Assembly: GCF_910589235.1 (NCBI RefSeq)
Contig: NC_060970.1
Coordinates: 5,483,487-5,547,486 of the forward strand
DNA: 64,000 nt
Origin: Vespa crabro
Taxonomy: Eukaryota; Arthropoda; Insecta; Hymenoptera; Vespidae
Direction: 5' to 3'
Of the stretch, positions 37,953 to 51,560 are shown piece after piece. The translations under genes were made by a program, and so were the position numbers. Below the pieces are notes generated by a model, which was not told the origin of the DNA, searched no databases, and saw nothing but the letters and a program-made list of their open reading frames with translations. The stretch's first letter is position 1, and each line of letters begins with the position of its first letter.

Positions 37953-39818
37953 TTAACGTAATAGTTTTGAAGTTTGTGAGTATTGTATATCTTCTACTTC
38001 ACTTTCCGAATGGTCTGAATATTGAACTTGGATCATTTTCTGTCTCTCCTTTTCCGGATCGTCAAACTGAAATAATAATAAGTTAATAAATAAATTTTCT
38101 TTTTTCAAATAAAAATAATATCGAATTTTTACCTTGGCTGATATATTAATTATTGGATTGTATTCGTGTTCACTAGGTGGTAAAGCTGATACCATACAGT
38201 TGAATGAATTCTGAATTTCATTTTTTTCATCATAGGAAGGATTTTGAAAATGAATACTGCAATATCAATTGTTATTATTAAATAGTGGTGATAAAACGAT
38301 TACTTCAAGAATTATTTCAATGATATTAAATATTCTCTCTATTATGTCTTTACTATAATCTATTATCTCTTACTATACGTTACGTTTTTTCATGAAAGTG
38401 TGCACAAACCTCATATCGTTTTTCTTCCTACGATTTATTTTCAATTGTTGATAGTAATAATAAGCAGATAAAATGGTGATCACTGCGATCAATGAAATAG
38501 CTATGCCAGCTATCGTTCCTTTGTCTTGATTATTGCTCTTCTTTTGTTCATCCAACGACATTGATGAAATCAATCGTTGTCTTGAATCTTTCTTACATGC
38601 GAGATCATTATCTATTGGTTTACCATATTGACAAAAACATGTAAAATTTTGTTCGTTCAGTAGACACATATAAGCACATTCTTGATCTTGACATTTGTTC
38701 CGTACTATAAATAATAAAATAGGTCAATTATTTCACATTTCAATTATTAACGAATCAAAATGTTTATTAATACAATTTTTACCTAATGGTTGTATTGTGT
38801 CATGAAAAATGGCAAAATGTTTAGTAACAATTTGAGAACCAATAGTTATACAAGTAGTCTTGCTATTCAATTTACATTTCCTTATGTTACCTGTATTGGA
38901 AAGTAACCAGAAAAGAGAATCTTCATACACGACAACATCCAAAGGTTGAAACTATAATAATCATTATGTTATAATCAATTGTAATCAGTTATGTAAACAT
39001 ATTATTAAAAAATTGTAAATACCTCTGTTTCTACAAATATTTTCCGATCAGAACCATCTAAGTTTGATGATTCAATAACATTTAATTGCGTGTCACCCCA
39101 ATATAATCGAGACTTTCTATGATCTATCGTTAGTTTTTGAACAACGCCGAGATTTCGAATAACTATTGCCGTAACGTCTGTACCAGACATACTTGATCTA
39201 TATATTTCACTTTTTGGTCCACTTTGCAACAGCCAATCAGTTTGACTCCAGAATAACAAGCTGATAGATGGTTGAACAAAATTAATAAATTAATTATAAA
39301 CAATTCTTTTTTGTCGTGATAATTGTTTTATTATTTATCTCATATTATGGAAAGAATTATTATTGTTAAATTATTTTATATACCCTTTGATTGGATCAAC
39401 TTTGATAGATTGTACTTTGCCAGTTCCATTGATTGTCAAAACTTTTGCACACTTTCTTTCCTCCAAATTGCACACCTGGACAACGTTTGCAACGTTAAAA
39501 CGCATTAGTTTTTCTTTTTTTTTTTTTTTTTTTTTCAAATCATATTCCTTACTTTGATAGCATATGGACGATTGTCACTGTAGAAATAAACATTATCCGT
39601 TATCCAATCGACTGCCATAGCTCCAGGTCTTCCAACATCGACTATCTTTTTTTCTTTTGTTTTGATGTTTATTTTTGTTATTGTTCCAAGTATAACTGTA
39701 GATTAGAGATCATACTATATATATATATATATATATACAGAGAGAGGGAGAGAGACAATTGTACTATAATTTAGTGTGAAATAAAAATGATTAAATATTA
39801 AATAATGTAGGTGAGTCA

Positions 39819-39864
<46 letters not shown>

Positions 39865-41366
39865 TCGTTTTATTCTATTATACCGTTAGTCCAATAAACA
39901 GCATTCTCTTTCACATTAATGTCCAGGCCCAAAATCTCAAAATTTGGATCATGATGAATGACCTCGATCTCGTTAAACGTCAATGTACTTTTTTTCACGT
40001 CGTATCCAGCAACTGTTATTATCTTCATTTGTGAGCCTAGAATTTATTTTATTCAGTTTGTATCATTGCTGAAAGAAATATTGTTGGAGAAAGGAATTCT
40101 TTCTATTATTTTTTTGTTTCTTAAATTTACCAGTGGCTTTGCAAGAAATTTTGTCCGGTTGTAAGACATATCCACTTTCACAAGAACATATGAATGAGCC
40201 TTGAGTATTATGACAAATCTGAGAACATACATCGTCCTCGCATTCGTTTACGTCGACGCAACTCACTCCATCGGGAGCTAAACGATATCCGGGATTACAA
40301 GTACAAACAGGACCTAGTGGTGTTTTGTGACACACATGTTTACAGGGATGGTTTATCATGCATGCCTCCACTGAAGACAAAAATATATGTTAATGATAAG
40401 TAGATTTGTATATCACACACACACGCACACAATATTTAATTAAAATAATATAAAAATACTATAGCTTTCTTTTTTATTTAAAGATAAATACTTACTGCAT
40501 TTTTTGAACTCATCGCTGCCATCCGAACAATCTTTATATTTATCGCAGACCTTGCTAAAAGGAAGACACTGGCCGTCGTTACAGCGAAACTCTTTACAAT
40601 CATTCTTGAAGACTATACCTTTAATATTCAAGCTATCTCCGCTACAATACTTTTCATCAGACCCATCACCACAATCATCATATTTGTCGCATACCCATTC
40701 TTGCGTTATACATTTATTATTCTCGCAGGTGTATTCATTATATTGACAATTTGAACAATCATGTTCATCATCGTTCTTTGGACAATCCTGTTGACCATTA
40801 CATCTATAATAACAAAAAAATGTATATAAACATTTAATCGGAAATAAATTATTTGTTTACTTGATAAATATATACATTTTGCTGATTTTTTAATCATTTA
40901 AAATCATTCTAATGAAATATTATAACTTGATTTTGATATAATAATGATAATAATAATAATAATAGTAATAATAATCAAAAATATTAATATATAGGACAAT
41001 TTATTGTCCTTTATTATTTATGAAATAAATTTGATAAAAAATAAAATATATATTTATCCAGTGAAAAATTACATAAGATACCTTTTACTTTTAGGAAGAC
41101 ATATATTAGTATCGTGGCATCTAAACTCGTTCATACTACAATTCACTAGTGTTATTTGTTTCCCATGGGAGCAATGTTCTTCATCAGAATTATCACCACA
41201 ATCATCGAGACCATTGCAAAGTAACAATTTGTCTATGCAATGGTTATTCCTACATGTATAAAAATTGTCCTCGCAAAATTTTTGCATACATTTTTGATTT
41301 TCGTCTGAGCCATCATGGCAATCGACCTTAAATATATATAAATAATATATACGTATAATACATATA

Positions 41367-41416
<50 letters not shown>

Positions 41417-44400
41417 ATTTGTTATTTCTTGACAAGGAATATTTGTGGAACGCAAAATAAACTTTTGTTAATAACTTACATCACCATCACAGACCCAACT
41501 ACTCGGAATACATGTACCAATGTCGCACTTAAAGTCATTGGAAGAACAAGTGTACGAGTTGCAATTCATTTCGTCGGAAAAATCAGGACAATCAAATATC
41601 CAGTTACAAACAAAATACTTTGATATGCAGCTACCTTCGCGGCACTCGAATTCATCTGAAAACGTTTCATATAATTAAATAATAATAATATCAATATAAA
41701 AAAATATTTTATATAATCCTTTACTTTAATGTAAAAAATGTAATGGTGATAATAAGAAATAATTTAATGAATTTCAATGTAATAGTTTAATAAGGCAAAA
41801 TTGAGCAAATTATTTTATTTTTATGTAACATATTATTATGACAATTATAATTCATTTCAGATAATCTTTAATTCTTCATTTTTTATTTCGATCAAGAATA
41901 TAAACGGAAAAAAAAAAAAAAAAAGAAAGAAAAGGTAACGAATAAAAAAGAAAATGATTAAAAAAGAAGAAAAAGAAAAAAAACGAAATTATACACTAAT
42001 AACTAGTTTTTATGGATAATTTATTTTATTAAAAAAAAAAATAAATAAAAATAAATTGATGAACAATAAATAAATCTTTTGGTTCTTTTTGTTTACGATG
42101 TCCTATTGTTATAAATAAAGATGTTATAAATGATTTGTAGAAGATGTGTTTTACCGGATGTACATTTAACTGTAGTACAATTTTCCTCATCCGAACGATC
42201 CTTACAATCGTAATGTGAATTGCAATGACTTTCAAGGCTTATGCATTCTCCATTTTTACAAGCAAATTGGTCTTCTTTGCATGAACCGATAAATTCACAT
42301 TCATTTGATTCATCTTCACCGTTAGGACAATCCACTTTTCCGTCACATCTGAAATGATTAGAAATTATGTAATTATAGTGGATGAATTAAGACACACTAG
42401 TTATTGTTTTTTCTCTGTTTTGTTTTTTTTTCTTTTTGTCGATTTTTACTTTTGTTTAAATTTTATGCAGACATCGTGTTCTGAACATTTGATTTCATCC
42501 TCTGCACAAACCGACTGGAGGATACACGTTCGTGTATCATGATTCAACATCATTCCTGGTGGACAAGCACAGATCTAGAAAAAAAATTAAAATTTATATA
42601 ACAAATTATATGAGATATAAATATATATAATTAGAATTATAAAAGTAAATATACTTACATAAGAATTATGATTTGTTGGTAGACAGACATGAGAACAATT
42701 TCCATTATTTTTACGACAACCGTGCTCATTATCGTTATAATACACTCTATGCATAGATATTAAATGCATTGTATCGAATTTATTGGATATTTCTAAAGGG
42801 AACAAAATTTTTTGTTATCTATAATATATTGATAAGTTTTCCGTGCCCATTATCAATATATATATGTATATATATATATACACATATATAAATGTTATGC
42901 TCTGTATACTAACCCAAAGGAATTTTCTTCAAAAGTTGTAAATCTTTATTTTTGTGTCCCCAAAATAAATTGTTGGATTCCCGTTGAGTCCAAAAAACAT
43001 TGTCTCCAAGTATTGCAAGGCTTATTGGCTCTGATAAACCAGTACGGAATAAATATTTGTCCCCTAGAAAATCAAAAAAAAAGAATAAAAATAAATTTTT
43101 CTTTTCAGTCAAATATATAATTGTTATTATTAATTTTGCTATGGTTTACCTTGACTGGAGATACTATCAATATTACCAGCACCCTGATCAGCCCAATACA
43201 ATCTCTTAGTTTCACTGTCGTAACACAAGGAAATTTTTGGTCCAAGTAAGTTCTGGTCTACTAGAGTAACTCGTGGACCCAGTCCATTCATTTGTATTTT
43301 AAGTATACGGTATACATCATGAGAACGAAATACTACGTACATCATTCTGAAACATACGTGAATTTGCAATGATGGAGATCTAAAATTATACAGTAATTTG
43401 TCTTAATTTTTTTCAGATAAAAATAATTTGTTTGCCCATAAAAAAAAAAAAAAAAAGAAGAAAAAAAGATTCATAAAATCCTAATAATTTCTTTAAATAC
43501 AAATTTGCCCAAGGTTTAACTTTTTTTATCATTACATTAATAATTTTAATATTATTTGTAATATTGTTAAGTAACACTATAGAATTAAGAATAATAAAAA
43601 ATCTAATACCGTTCTTCAGATGCCAATGAGATATCATGTGGTTCCTCGTGAAAGTAAAAGACAGTTTTCCCTTTAGTATCAAAACTATGAACTTCAATGG
43701 TCTTGTGTTTCATATCGGACCAATATAAATTATTACCAACAAAGTCAAAATCCATGCCACCGAGTACCCCATTGGTCACAGGCATTATATTTTCAAACAG
43801 ATCAGTACTCATGTTGTAACGATAAATCATATTTGTGAGTTGATCGTTGACAAGAATGTCACCTAAATTAATAAAAAAAATGCAAATGTTAACGTCACAA
43901 AATGTTGATTAAGATAATTCATAATTTACCTGTTAAAGAATCATATGCCAAAGCAGTGATATGTTTCATTGTTTTACTTGTATTCATTTTAGGTTTGCCC
44001 AGAAGTTCATGATAATAATCTATAAAAGTACTTCCACTTGCTATGACCATATGTTCACTTTTCTTAATCACTGAAAATTAGAAAAAATATAGAGCCTAAA
44101 CGTTCAAAAAAGAAATCTGTTGATTCCAACGTTATACCTCTACAAGCATGTTTATCAGCAGCAAGTTGTGTATCCAACGTACAGGCACAAGTATAACTAT
44201 TGTTTGAATTTAACAAGCAAATTTGTGAGCAAGGATTATAACTACATGGATTTTGAATCTAAACAAAAAAAAAAAAAAAAAAAAAAAACTCTTTAGATCT
44301 ACTAAGGCAAAGTGTTTAAAGAAAGTTACAATATAATAGGTAATAAATTGCTATACTTAAGAAAAAAAAAAAAAAAAACAAAAAAAAAACAAAAAAACAA

Positions 44401-47283
44401 AAAAACAAAAATCAAGAAAAAAGATTGATATACTTTTGGTTTAAGAACAGAGTGATAAATTTGAATCCCATAGGTTATACTAGTCGTATGAAGCAAAATT
44501 TTCCAATCCTTTCCAGTAAATTTATCACAGGATTGTATGGTGTTGGTGGACCAATCATTCCAATATAATTTATTCTCAAAAACTGCTAAAGAGTATGGAT
44601 GGTTTATCAAATCGGTTAAAATTGTCTGAAATATATAATTTTAATCCAATAAAAATATGACTATGTTCATCTTAATAAATAATAAAATTATTACTGTATT
44701 ATAATGTAGAAATACTAACTCTTCTATCTCTACCATCCAAACGTATAGACTCAATAATTTTTAATTTTGCATCGACCCAATACAATCTATCATTTGGATC
44801 ATCAATCGTTAAACCATTTGGCCAATCAATATTATCCTTGACAAATTTAACATGATTTTTTCCATCCATCGACGCCATCGCTATGTGCGAATTCGAGCTC
44901 CAATCGGACCAATACATTATACTGAAAAATAACAATGTTAACAAATTTTCTTTCCACGTTCATTTTCTATAATACATGAAAAAAATATAATTTAAAAAAG
45001 TTTGATTAATTTTTTTACAAGCGAGTATATAAATTGAAGATTGAAAAGAAATTAAAGAAAAAAAAGATAAAGATGTAACCCAGATTTAGATGAAAGAACT
45101 ATAGCTCTTGGTCTCTCTATATTTTCCTTGACCACTACTGTACAATATGTTCCATTTTCATCGCATACTCCAATACGTTTATACGAACTATCAGTAAAGT
45201 ATATATTTCCAGTTACCCAATCGACTGCTACATCTTCTGGCGTCCTCACGCCTTAATTCGAATAATATTCAACATTTTATTTATTAACTTATTTATTATA
45301 TTTTGTCAATGGAAAATATTATTATATTACCTGCACTAACGATCACCGTTTTATTTGTTCCAAACTGATCACTTTTAAATATAGCCTCTTCATCACGATT
45401 AACATCTGTCCAATAAAAATTCACTGCATCAACAGCTATTCCAACAGCGTGTTGCAAATTGTTAAGTATAGGATAATATATTTTTGAGTCTAAATAATAT
45501 CCACGAATCTCCGTCTTTGAGGCCAAAAACATTAATGCTTCTCCAGTTGCTAAAAGAAAGTTTCTTTTCTTTATGACAAATAAATTTTATATAAAATAAA
45601 ATAAAATGAAATGAAGTGCAATTATTCAAATTTTAAATATTCAATAATTATTTGTGAATGGTATTATAAATATAGATTTTTAAAGATAATCAATAAAATT
45701 AGAAATTAAAATGAATTATAATAAATGGTTAAATTCTTTTTAATATTTAAATATGAAATCATTTTTATGGATAATTTGTTCTCTCGAAATTTAACATACC
45801 ATCGGCTTTGCAACTTTTTTTATCTCCTTGCAAATTGTAGTCCGGATTGCAGGAACAAACGTAAGATCCGTCATTGTTTGTACAATGTTGATAACAAGTT
45901 CCAAATATTTCACACTCGTTTATATCTAAAACAATCAGGTAAATTAATGAATGGATAAACAAGTAAATTAATTCAATTCCTTTGAAATTACATAATGGAA
46001 TCTGTTAATCAAACCTATTTGTTTTATGTATTATATTTCATCTAGATTGGTTCCTTTTTCTTTTCTGTTTTTTTTTTTTTTTTTTTTTTTTTTATTAATA
46101 TCATTATCAATAAATTTACCTTCGCAGGTACGATTGTTTATTAACTTGTAACCTGACCGGCAGGAACAAGCAGGACCTCTCGGTGTTCTTCTGCATATTT
46201 GGTCACATTTTTGAACGTGTGAACAGAGATTTTCAGCTGAAAATAATAAACAATTTTCTATTAATTAAATTAATAAAGAAAGAAAGAAAGAAAGAGAAAT
46301 ATCGCTCGTTGGAAAAGAGAAAAGAATAACGCAAACGAGGATCGTTCAATAGCTTGATTAATTTATATGAGAAAAAAAAAAAAGAGGAAAAAAATCTTTA
46401 ATTAATTAAAAATTAAAAAACAAAAATTTTTTCTTTAAATAAATTTTCTATAAAATTTAAATCGTTAATATACAAGTATTATTTACTTCATCTGATATAT
46501 GAATAGATAGATTATATTAATATATTATAAAATAAAATATAAATAAAATTGAATTTTGTAAATAAAGTTTGTTTCTCTGTCTTCTTATCTATTCTTATCA
46601 AACTCACATTTCGTACACTCATCCAAATCTTCATCTGAATTATCACCACAATCATCTTTCTTATTACATGTTTGGTTCATCGAGATACATCGTTGATTTT
46701 TGCAAAGATAACGATCATTCTCATTGGTGCATTCGTTCGGCGGCAAAGATATGCCATCTGTAAAGATACAAAATTAAATCAATTAAATTTTCTTCTTCTT
46801 TGTTTACACATGAAATGAAATGAAATTAAAAAAAAAAAAAAAAAAAAGATACTGACCGCAATTGATCTCATCGGTACCATCCGGACAGTCCTTCATCCCG
46901 TCGCAAACCCATTCTTTTCTTACACAATGGCCATCGTTGCATCGGAAATTCTTACATTGTTTCTGAGATGAATTTGAGTATAAAGAAAAACAAGAGAAAA
47001 AAAAGATAGAAGAAGATTGTCGTGAAGATAAAGTAAAAAAAAGAAAAGTATCTGTGTTTGATATTTATAAAAAAAGAATAATAGTTTCTCTCGCCCACAT
47101 CTTTAATGCAACCGTCGTATTCGTCGCTGTTATCGCTGCAATCGTTCAGCATGTCACAAAATTTCTCGATCGGTATACAGGTGTTGTCTGTGCATTTAAA
47201 TTCCTCCGTGCTGCAATTTACCGGCGGGGGCTTAAGCTGCGGAAACGTAAGAGACACGTTAGAAAAAGAGATGTTAACAAGCG

Positions 47284-47316
<33 letters not shown>

Positions 47317-47768
47317 GAGAGAAAAATAGATTACTTTGAAATTGTAACAATCCTGTTCGTCTGATAGATCGTCGCAATCATTTTCACCGTCGCATTCGAA
47401 AAGATACGATATGCATTTCCCGTTATTGCATTGGAACCATTTTGGCTTTTGGCATTGAAAATCTAGATTAAAAATTAAAATGATGGAAGTAATTGTAAGC
47501 AAAATTGTACGGTATAATAATAAACAAGTAATATGTATATTCTTATAATAATTTCTATATGAATATTAATTTTATGACAGTTATATCAACGTATACATAT
47601 AATCGCACGTTGAATTGACAATTAAAATTGTTAATCGTAATAATATATTAACAATTCTTTTCTTTTTTCATTCATTATCTTTTCGTTTTTTGTCCTTTTA
47701 ATCTTACCTTCAGATAATACTTGCAAAATGGAAATACAACATAGTAATATGCGAAGAAGACGTAGCAT
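37953..47768 (-). CDS. VgR: Vitellogenin receptor (Yolkless-type LDLR family)
   Basis: Oocyte endocytic receptor for vitellogenin. My model has 31 coding exons from ATG 47768 to TAA 37953, every junction in phase, 1740 residues. Order: signal peptide (LLRILLCCISILQ); four LDLa repeats (exons 47462, 47236, 46962, 46757); two EGF modules (46236, 45925, the second calcium-binding DINECE); a YWTD propeller (45549-44434); an EGF (44258); a second propeller (44070-42914); an EGF (42792-42574); eight LDLa repeats (42574-40496); paired EGFs with DVNECEDDVC (40370); a third propeller (40036-38783); a last EGF, a Ser/Lys-rich stem and a membrane helix near residues 1626-1648 (38704-38410). The tail carries the endocytosis signal FQNPSY (1665-1670) and ends SKLLR. 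The 4+8 LDLa layout, single tail FxNPxY and length fit insect VgR and exclude LRP1/LRP2, which are far longer. A poly(A) signal, AATAAA, lies about 10 bases past the stop. Confidence 0.96.
39819..39858. repeat. (AT)n microsatellite in VgR intron
   Basis: AT run between the exons at 40036-39884 and 39695-39553. Confidence 0.95.
41371..41412. repeat. (AT)n microsatellite in VgR intron
   Basis: AT run between the LDLa exons at 41655-41480 and 41326-41082. Confidence 0.95.
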
Positions 47769-48277
47769 GATCTGTTAGAGGAAAAAAGAAAATAGAACGA
47801 TATGATCAGAAAATTTGTACAGCAAATATAAAATAATTTGTTTACAATAATAAATGAATAACGAATAAAATCTTCTTTATACTTTGTTTTATCACAAAAA
47901 GAAATAAATAAAAATAATGAGTCGATGAAACAAAGAGTGAAAACAGTTCAAAATTATAATAATTTTTAGTAGGTAATAAGATAACATATATTATATTTAT
48001 ATGCATGATTTTCAATCTGTAAATTTAATTTAAATTAATGTAATAATTAAATTAAATTCTCGAAGAAAAATAAATTTAATCAAAGGGAATAGTCAAGGTC
48101 TAGAGGTGTGAGAATTCTAAACAATGACCTTCGAATGTTATATTTAGAAAAATAGAAGAAATGCTATTGTTATTGGATAAACACAGATATTATTGATATA
48201 TACATATGTATATATCTGAAGGTTATGCGAAATAATCTAATGAAATATTTCTTCATATATATATATATATGAATATA

Positions 48278-48324
<47 letters not shown>

Positions 48325-48623
48325 GATAAAAAATAATTGTTAATTATAAATAATCACACATAAAAATTACAAAATCTTTACTCATAAAATATTTCATAAT
48401 TTGTATGATTATACTATATAAAATTAATTATATATAATATATAGAGTGACCATTATTAACCATCAATATACTACATTAATAATATTAAAATATTATCATA
48501 ATACATATATACACGCATATAAATTAATACATTAATAAATTTACAGTGAAATTATAAAATAATAAATAATCTAATTAATAAAAATTAAACGAGTCGAATA
48601 CTTACATTAATGAATTTGTGTAC

Positions 48624-48655
<32 letters not shown>

Positions 48656-49409
48656 GTATAAATATATATATATATACGAAAGAATATTTGAATCGTGTAA
48701 TTTGAATCAATGAGTAGAATTCTAAACGATAGAAGCGTACAATCTGTAAGCACGTCCGGCCGATACTGATGGACTGATCAACTTAAATTATACACATCCT
48801 GTCTTTGTGTCTCATGACGGTTATCAAAACGTTAAGGGTCGACATTGACAGTGTATCTGAAAATATAGCCTTATGTATATGTATATAAGGATATGTGTAT
48901 ATACCAAGTTCATCTATGTAAATAGGAATCCTTGCTGATCTATCGTTAAACTTCAACACAAAAAATTAGTAAATACTTGAAAATTATCGAAAATTATTGG
49001 AAAAAAATCCAACTTAACGAAATTTTCTATTCAAATTCACTACTTCTAATAAGAATAATTATTGATATCAATATTAAATAACGACTAATATAAATATTAG
49101 TCATTTCTTTACATATATAAAATATCAAATCATGTGAATAATTAATAAATAATTATTAATGAAAAAGAAAACAATACTATAAATATATGAAAATTTAGAA
49201 TCTAAAGAAAAGAAAAAACAAGTAAAATATCTGGCAACACTTTCTTCTTATTACGTTACTGACTTAGAAGAAAGAAAGAAAGAAAAGAAAAAAATAAAAC
49301 AAATGCCTACGGTGGCACAAAGAAGTTTTACTGGCCATATTGTGTATGTACACGTTTGTCATCTATATCGTTCGTACTTTGCTAGCAAGTATACTCGTAT
49401 CACAATAAT
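47769..49409. promoter_or_regulatory. Divergent intergenic region, VgR and zinc-finger gene
   Basis: 1.64 kb separates the start codons of VgR (- strand) and the zinc-finger gene (+ strand), so both promoters must lie here unless upstream non-coding exons exist. The VgR leader begins directly before 47768. The 48720-48860 stretch is less AT-rich (CACGTCCGGCCGATACTG) and is the best promoter candidate. An AT array fills 48249-48320. No coding exon is seen. Confidence 0.5.
48249..48320. repeat. (AT)n microsatellite
   Basis: AT run interrupted by GAATATATGA in the divergent promoter region. Confidence 0.95.
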
Positions 49410-50280
49410 ATGCCAAGATGCTTGATAAGGTCAATGGCGAGATATCAGAAGACTCAGGATCGTCACGAAGGTATTTCTAATTTTTTTCTCTTTGTATTTT
49501 TTTGGCGTTGTGTGTGTATATATATATATATATATATACACACGCACACACACAGAAAGCGTATGCGTATGTATATACAATGCATACACTGTATTTTAGG
49601 CTAGCGTTCATTGTATATAAATCATTTAGAGAGTAAATATTTTGATGTATCGTTTTCTACAATTACTATATAGTTGCTATTAATAATTAATTAATAATTA
49701 TTTATTAATTAAGACTTGTCTTCAGAAGATACAGATTTAACTTGGATCCCACCATCGGTGGATTCCAAACGACAAAAACGAACGCAAGAAGTTAATGCCA
49801 TTTCTACCAACAATGTTTGGATGTGTTCCGGACTTCCCATAGTAACGCGATATACATTTAAGAAGAATAATGATTTATTATGGAAATTGAAACCTTTGGA
49901 TGAGTCCAATTCACGTGGAAATATATTCTTCAAGAATGAAACGTTTCCAATCGAACACGATTCTTCATATCATATTAATCTTAACGAAGGTAATATTTTT
50001 AAAAATGTTTTTATCTTAATATTCAATAAATTTCATATTTTCTCTTCGTTTCTTTAATTTATTTTCTAATTTTGTATTAGATACTTCGTTAGATCGAACA
50101 GAGATTCAAACTGTACCATTGGATACTCACGAATCAAAATTTACGCCGTACCAACCGACGAATGACGAAGAATTTATTCGTCAAAACGTGAAGATTTCCG
50201 GTAACTTGGAAGGCCGGGAAATTCAAACGATACCACAAACTTCGTATCTAACCGCTACTTCTACTACAGCGACGACGACT

Positions 50281-50320
<40 letters not shown>

Positions 50321-50349
50321 TGACAACAACGACAATGACGATGATGACA

Positions 50350-50386
<37 letters not shown>

Positions 50387-50819
50387 AGAAATCAAATAAG
50401 GAAGATAAAATGGTATCAGAGATTGAAAGTAATCAAAATTGGAAGAGAAATAAAACGATGCATTATTGTCCATATTGTCGGAAATGTTTCGACAGGCCAT
50501 GGGTTTTAAAAGGACATTTGAGACTTCATACCGGAGAACGGCCATTCGAGTGTCCTGTTTGTCATAAATCTTTTGCCGATCGGTAATAACTTTCGATTAA
50601 TTAATTTTTCCATTATTTTTTTTTTTCAATTCTTCTTTTCGGCTTTTTCTTTTTAGGTCGAATTTACGAGCTCATCAAAGAACAAGAAATCATCATCAGT
50701 GGCAATGGCGTTGTGGAGTATGTTTTAAAGCATTTTCGCAAAGACGATATTTAGAACGTCATTGTCCCGAAGCTTGTCGAAAATATCGAATATCCCAGAG
50801 AAGAGAACAATGTAATTAA
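49410..50819 (+). CDS. Snail-type C2H2 zinc-finger protein with SNAG-like start
   Basis: Probable nuclear transcriptional repressor. Exons 49410-49470, 49726-49989, 50081-50582 and 50657-50819 join in phase to 329 residues. It begins MPRCLIRSM, resembling the SNAG repressor motif of Snail/Gfi proteins (MPRSFLVK). A poly-Thr region at about residues 170-211, encoded by an ACG repeat, separates it from three C-terminal fingers: CPYCRKCFDRPWVLKGHLRLHTGE, CPVCHKSFADRSNLRAHQ and CGVCFKAFSQRRYLERHCPEAC. RPWxLxGHxRxHTGExPF and FADRSNLRAH are Snail/Scratch family signatures, and the last finger is the C2HC type seen at the end of Snail proteins. Only the last three of the usual four or five fingers are present. 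Which Snail/Scratch paralogue it is, or whether it is a derived copy, I cannot say. Confidence 0.83.
50270..50388 (+). repeat. (ACG)n poly-threonine-coding repeat
   Basis: Two runs of ACG/ACA codons separated by ATG-containing units lie inside the zinc-finger gene. They remain in frame (Thr/Met) and are not an intron, since the frame continues directly into the zinc fingers. Confidence 0.9.
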
Positions 50820-51560
50820 AAGATTCGTTGAAAATGTTTAAAAATATTTCTTACAAGACATCTTTGAACATCTTTGAACATCTTTGAATTCAACATCGTA
50901 TAAAAGGTTACGTACGAATGAGTTATAATCCTTTTTTTTTTTTTTTTCGTTTTTCTTTTTCTTTTTCTTTTCTTCTATCATATCGATAAATAATCATCAG
51001 TTGATTTTAGATTTTATTCGGGTAAATGTTAAAAAGAATTGTTATTCATTTTATCGAATTTGTTGATGTAAAGTTGGCAAGATGCTCTTGATACGTTTTG
51101 AACTATAACATATGCGCATGCTCAGTGATCTCCTTGAAAAGAAATCAAATCAGCTACTTATTTAAAGGGAGGGAAAAAAAACGAGAAAAAAAAAGTCATA
51201 ATTATTATTACTTAATGTATCCCATGAGAGATACATTGGAAATTATTTAAATTAAAAATTTTTATTCTTAAGAAAAAAATGATTTCGTTGTAAATAATAA
51301 TTAATTAATTAATTAAAAATAAAATGAAAAAGTGAGTTTAAAAGTACATATGTTCCTTCTTTACTTTTATCAATCGACTAACCGTAGATGAGTAACAAAT
51401 AAGCTGAAAGAATTAAACAACTTTCTACGAAAATGTATTTCACTGCAAAAAATAATTAATTAATTAATTAATGAAAAACAAAATAAGTAAATTAATAAGT
51501 TCTAAATAATTTCTTAATAAATGAAAAAGAAAGTAATTGAAATGATTCATAGTCTTCCTG
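50820..51560 (+). other. 3' UTR of the zinc-finger gene and spacer
   Basis: AT-rich sequence without coding potential. It contains three tandem copies of a 10-base unit (ACATCTTTGA) at 50859-50888, two similar TTAATTAA-containing segments near 51290 and 51440, and AATAAA-like signals. Confidence 0.55.

Noticed and set aside
46061..47330. Homopolymer A/T runs within VgR introns as frameshifts or retroposed tails
   Set aside because: All lie in introns next to acceptors or donors. The exon phases around them are intact, so no frameshift is implied.
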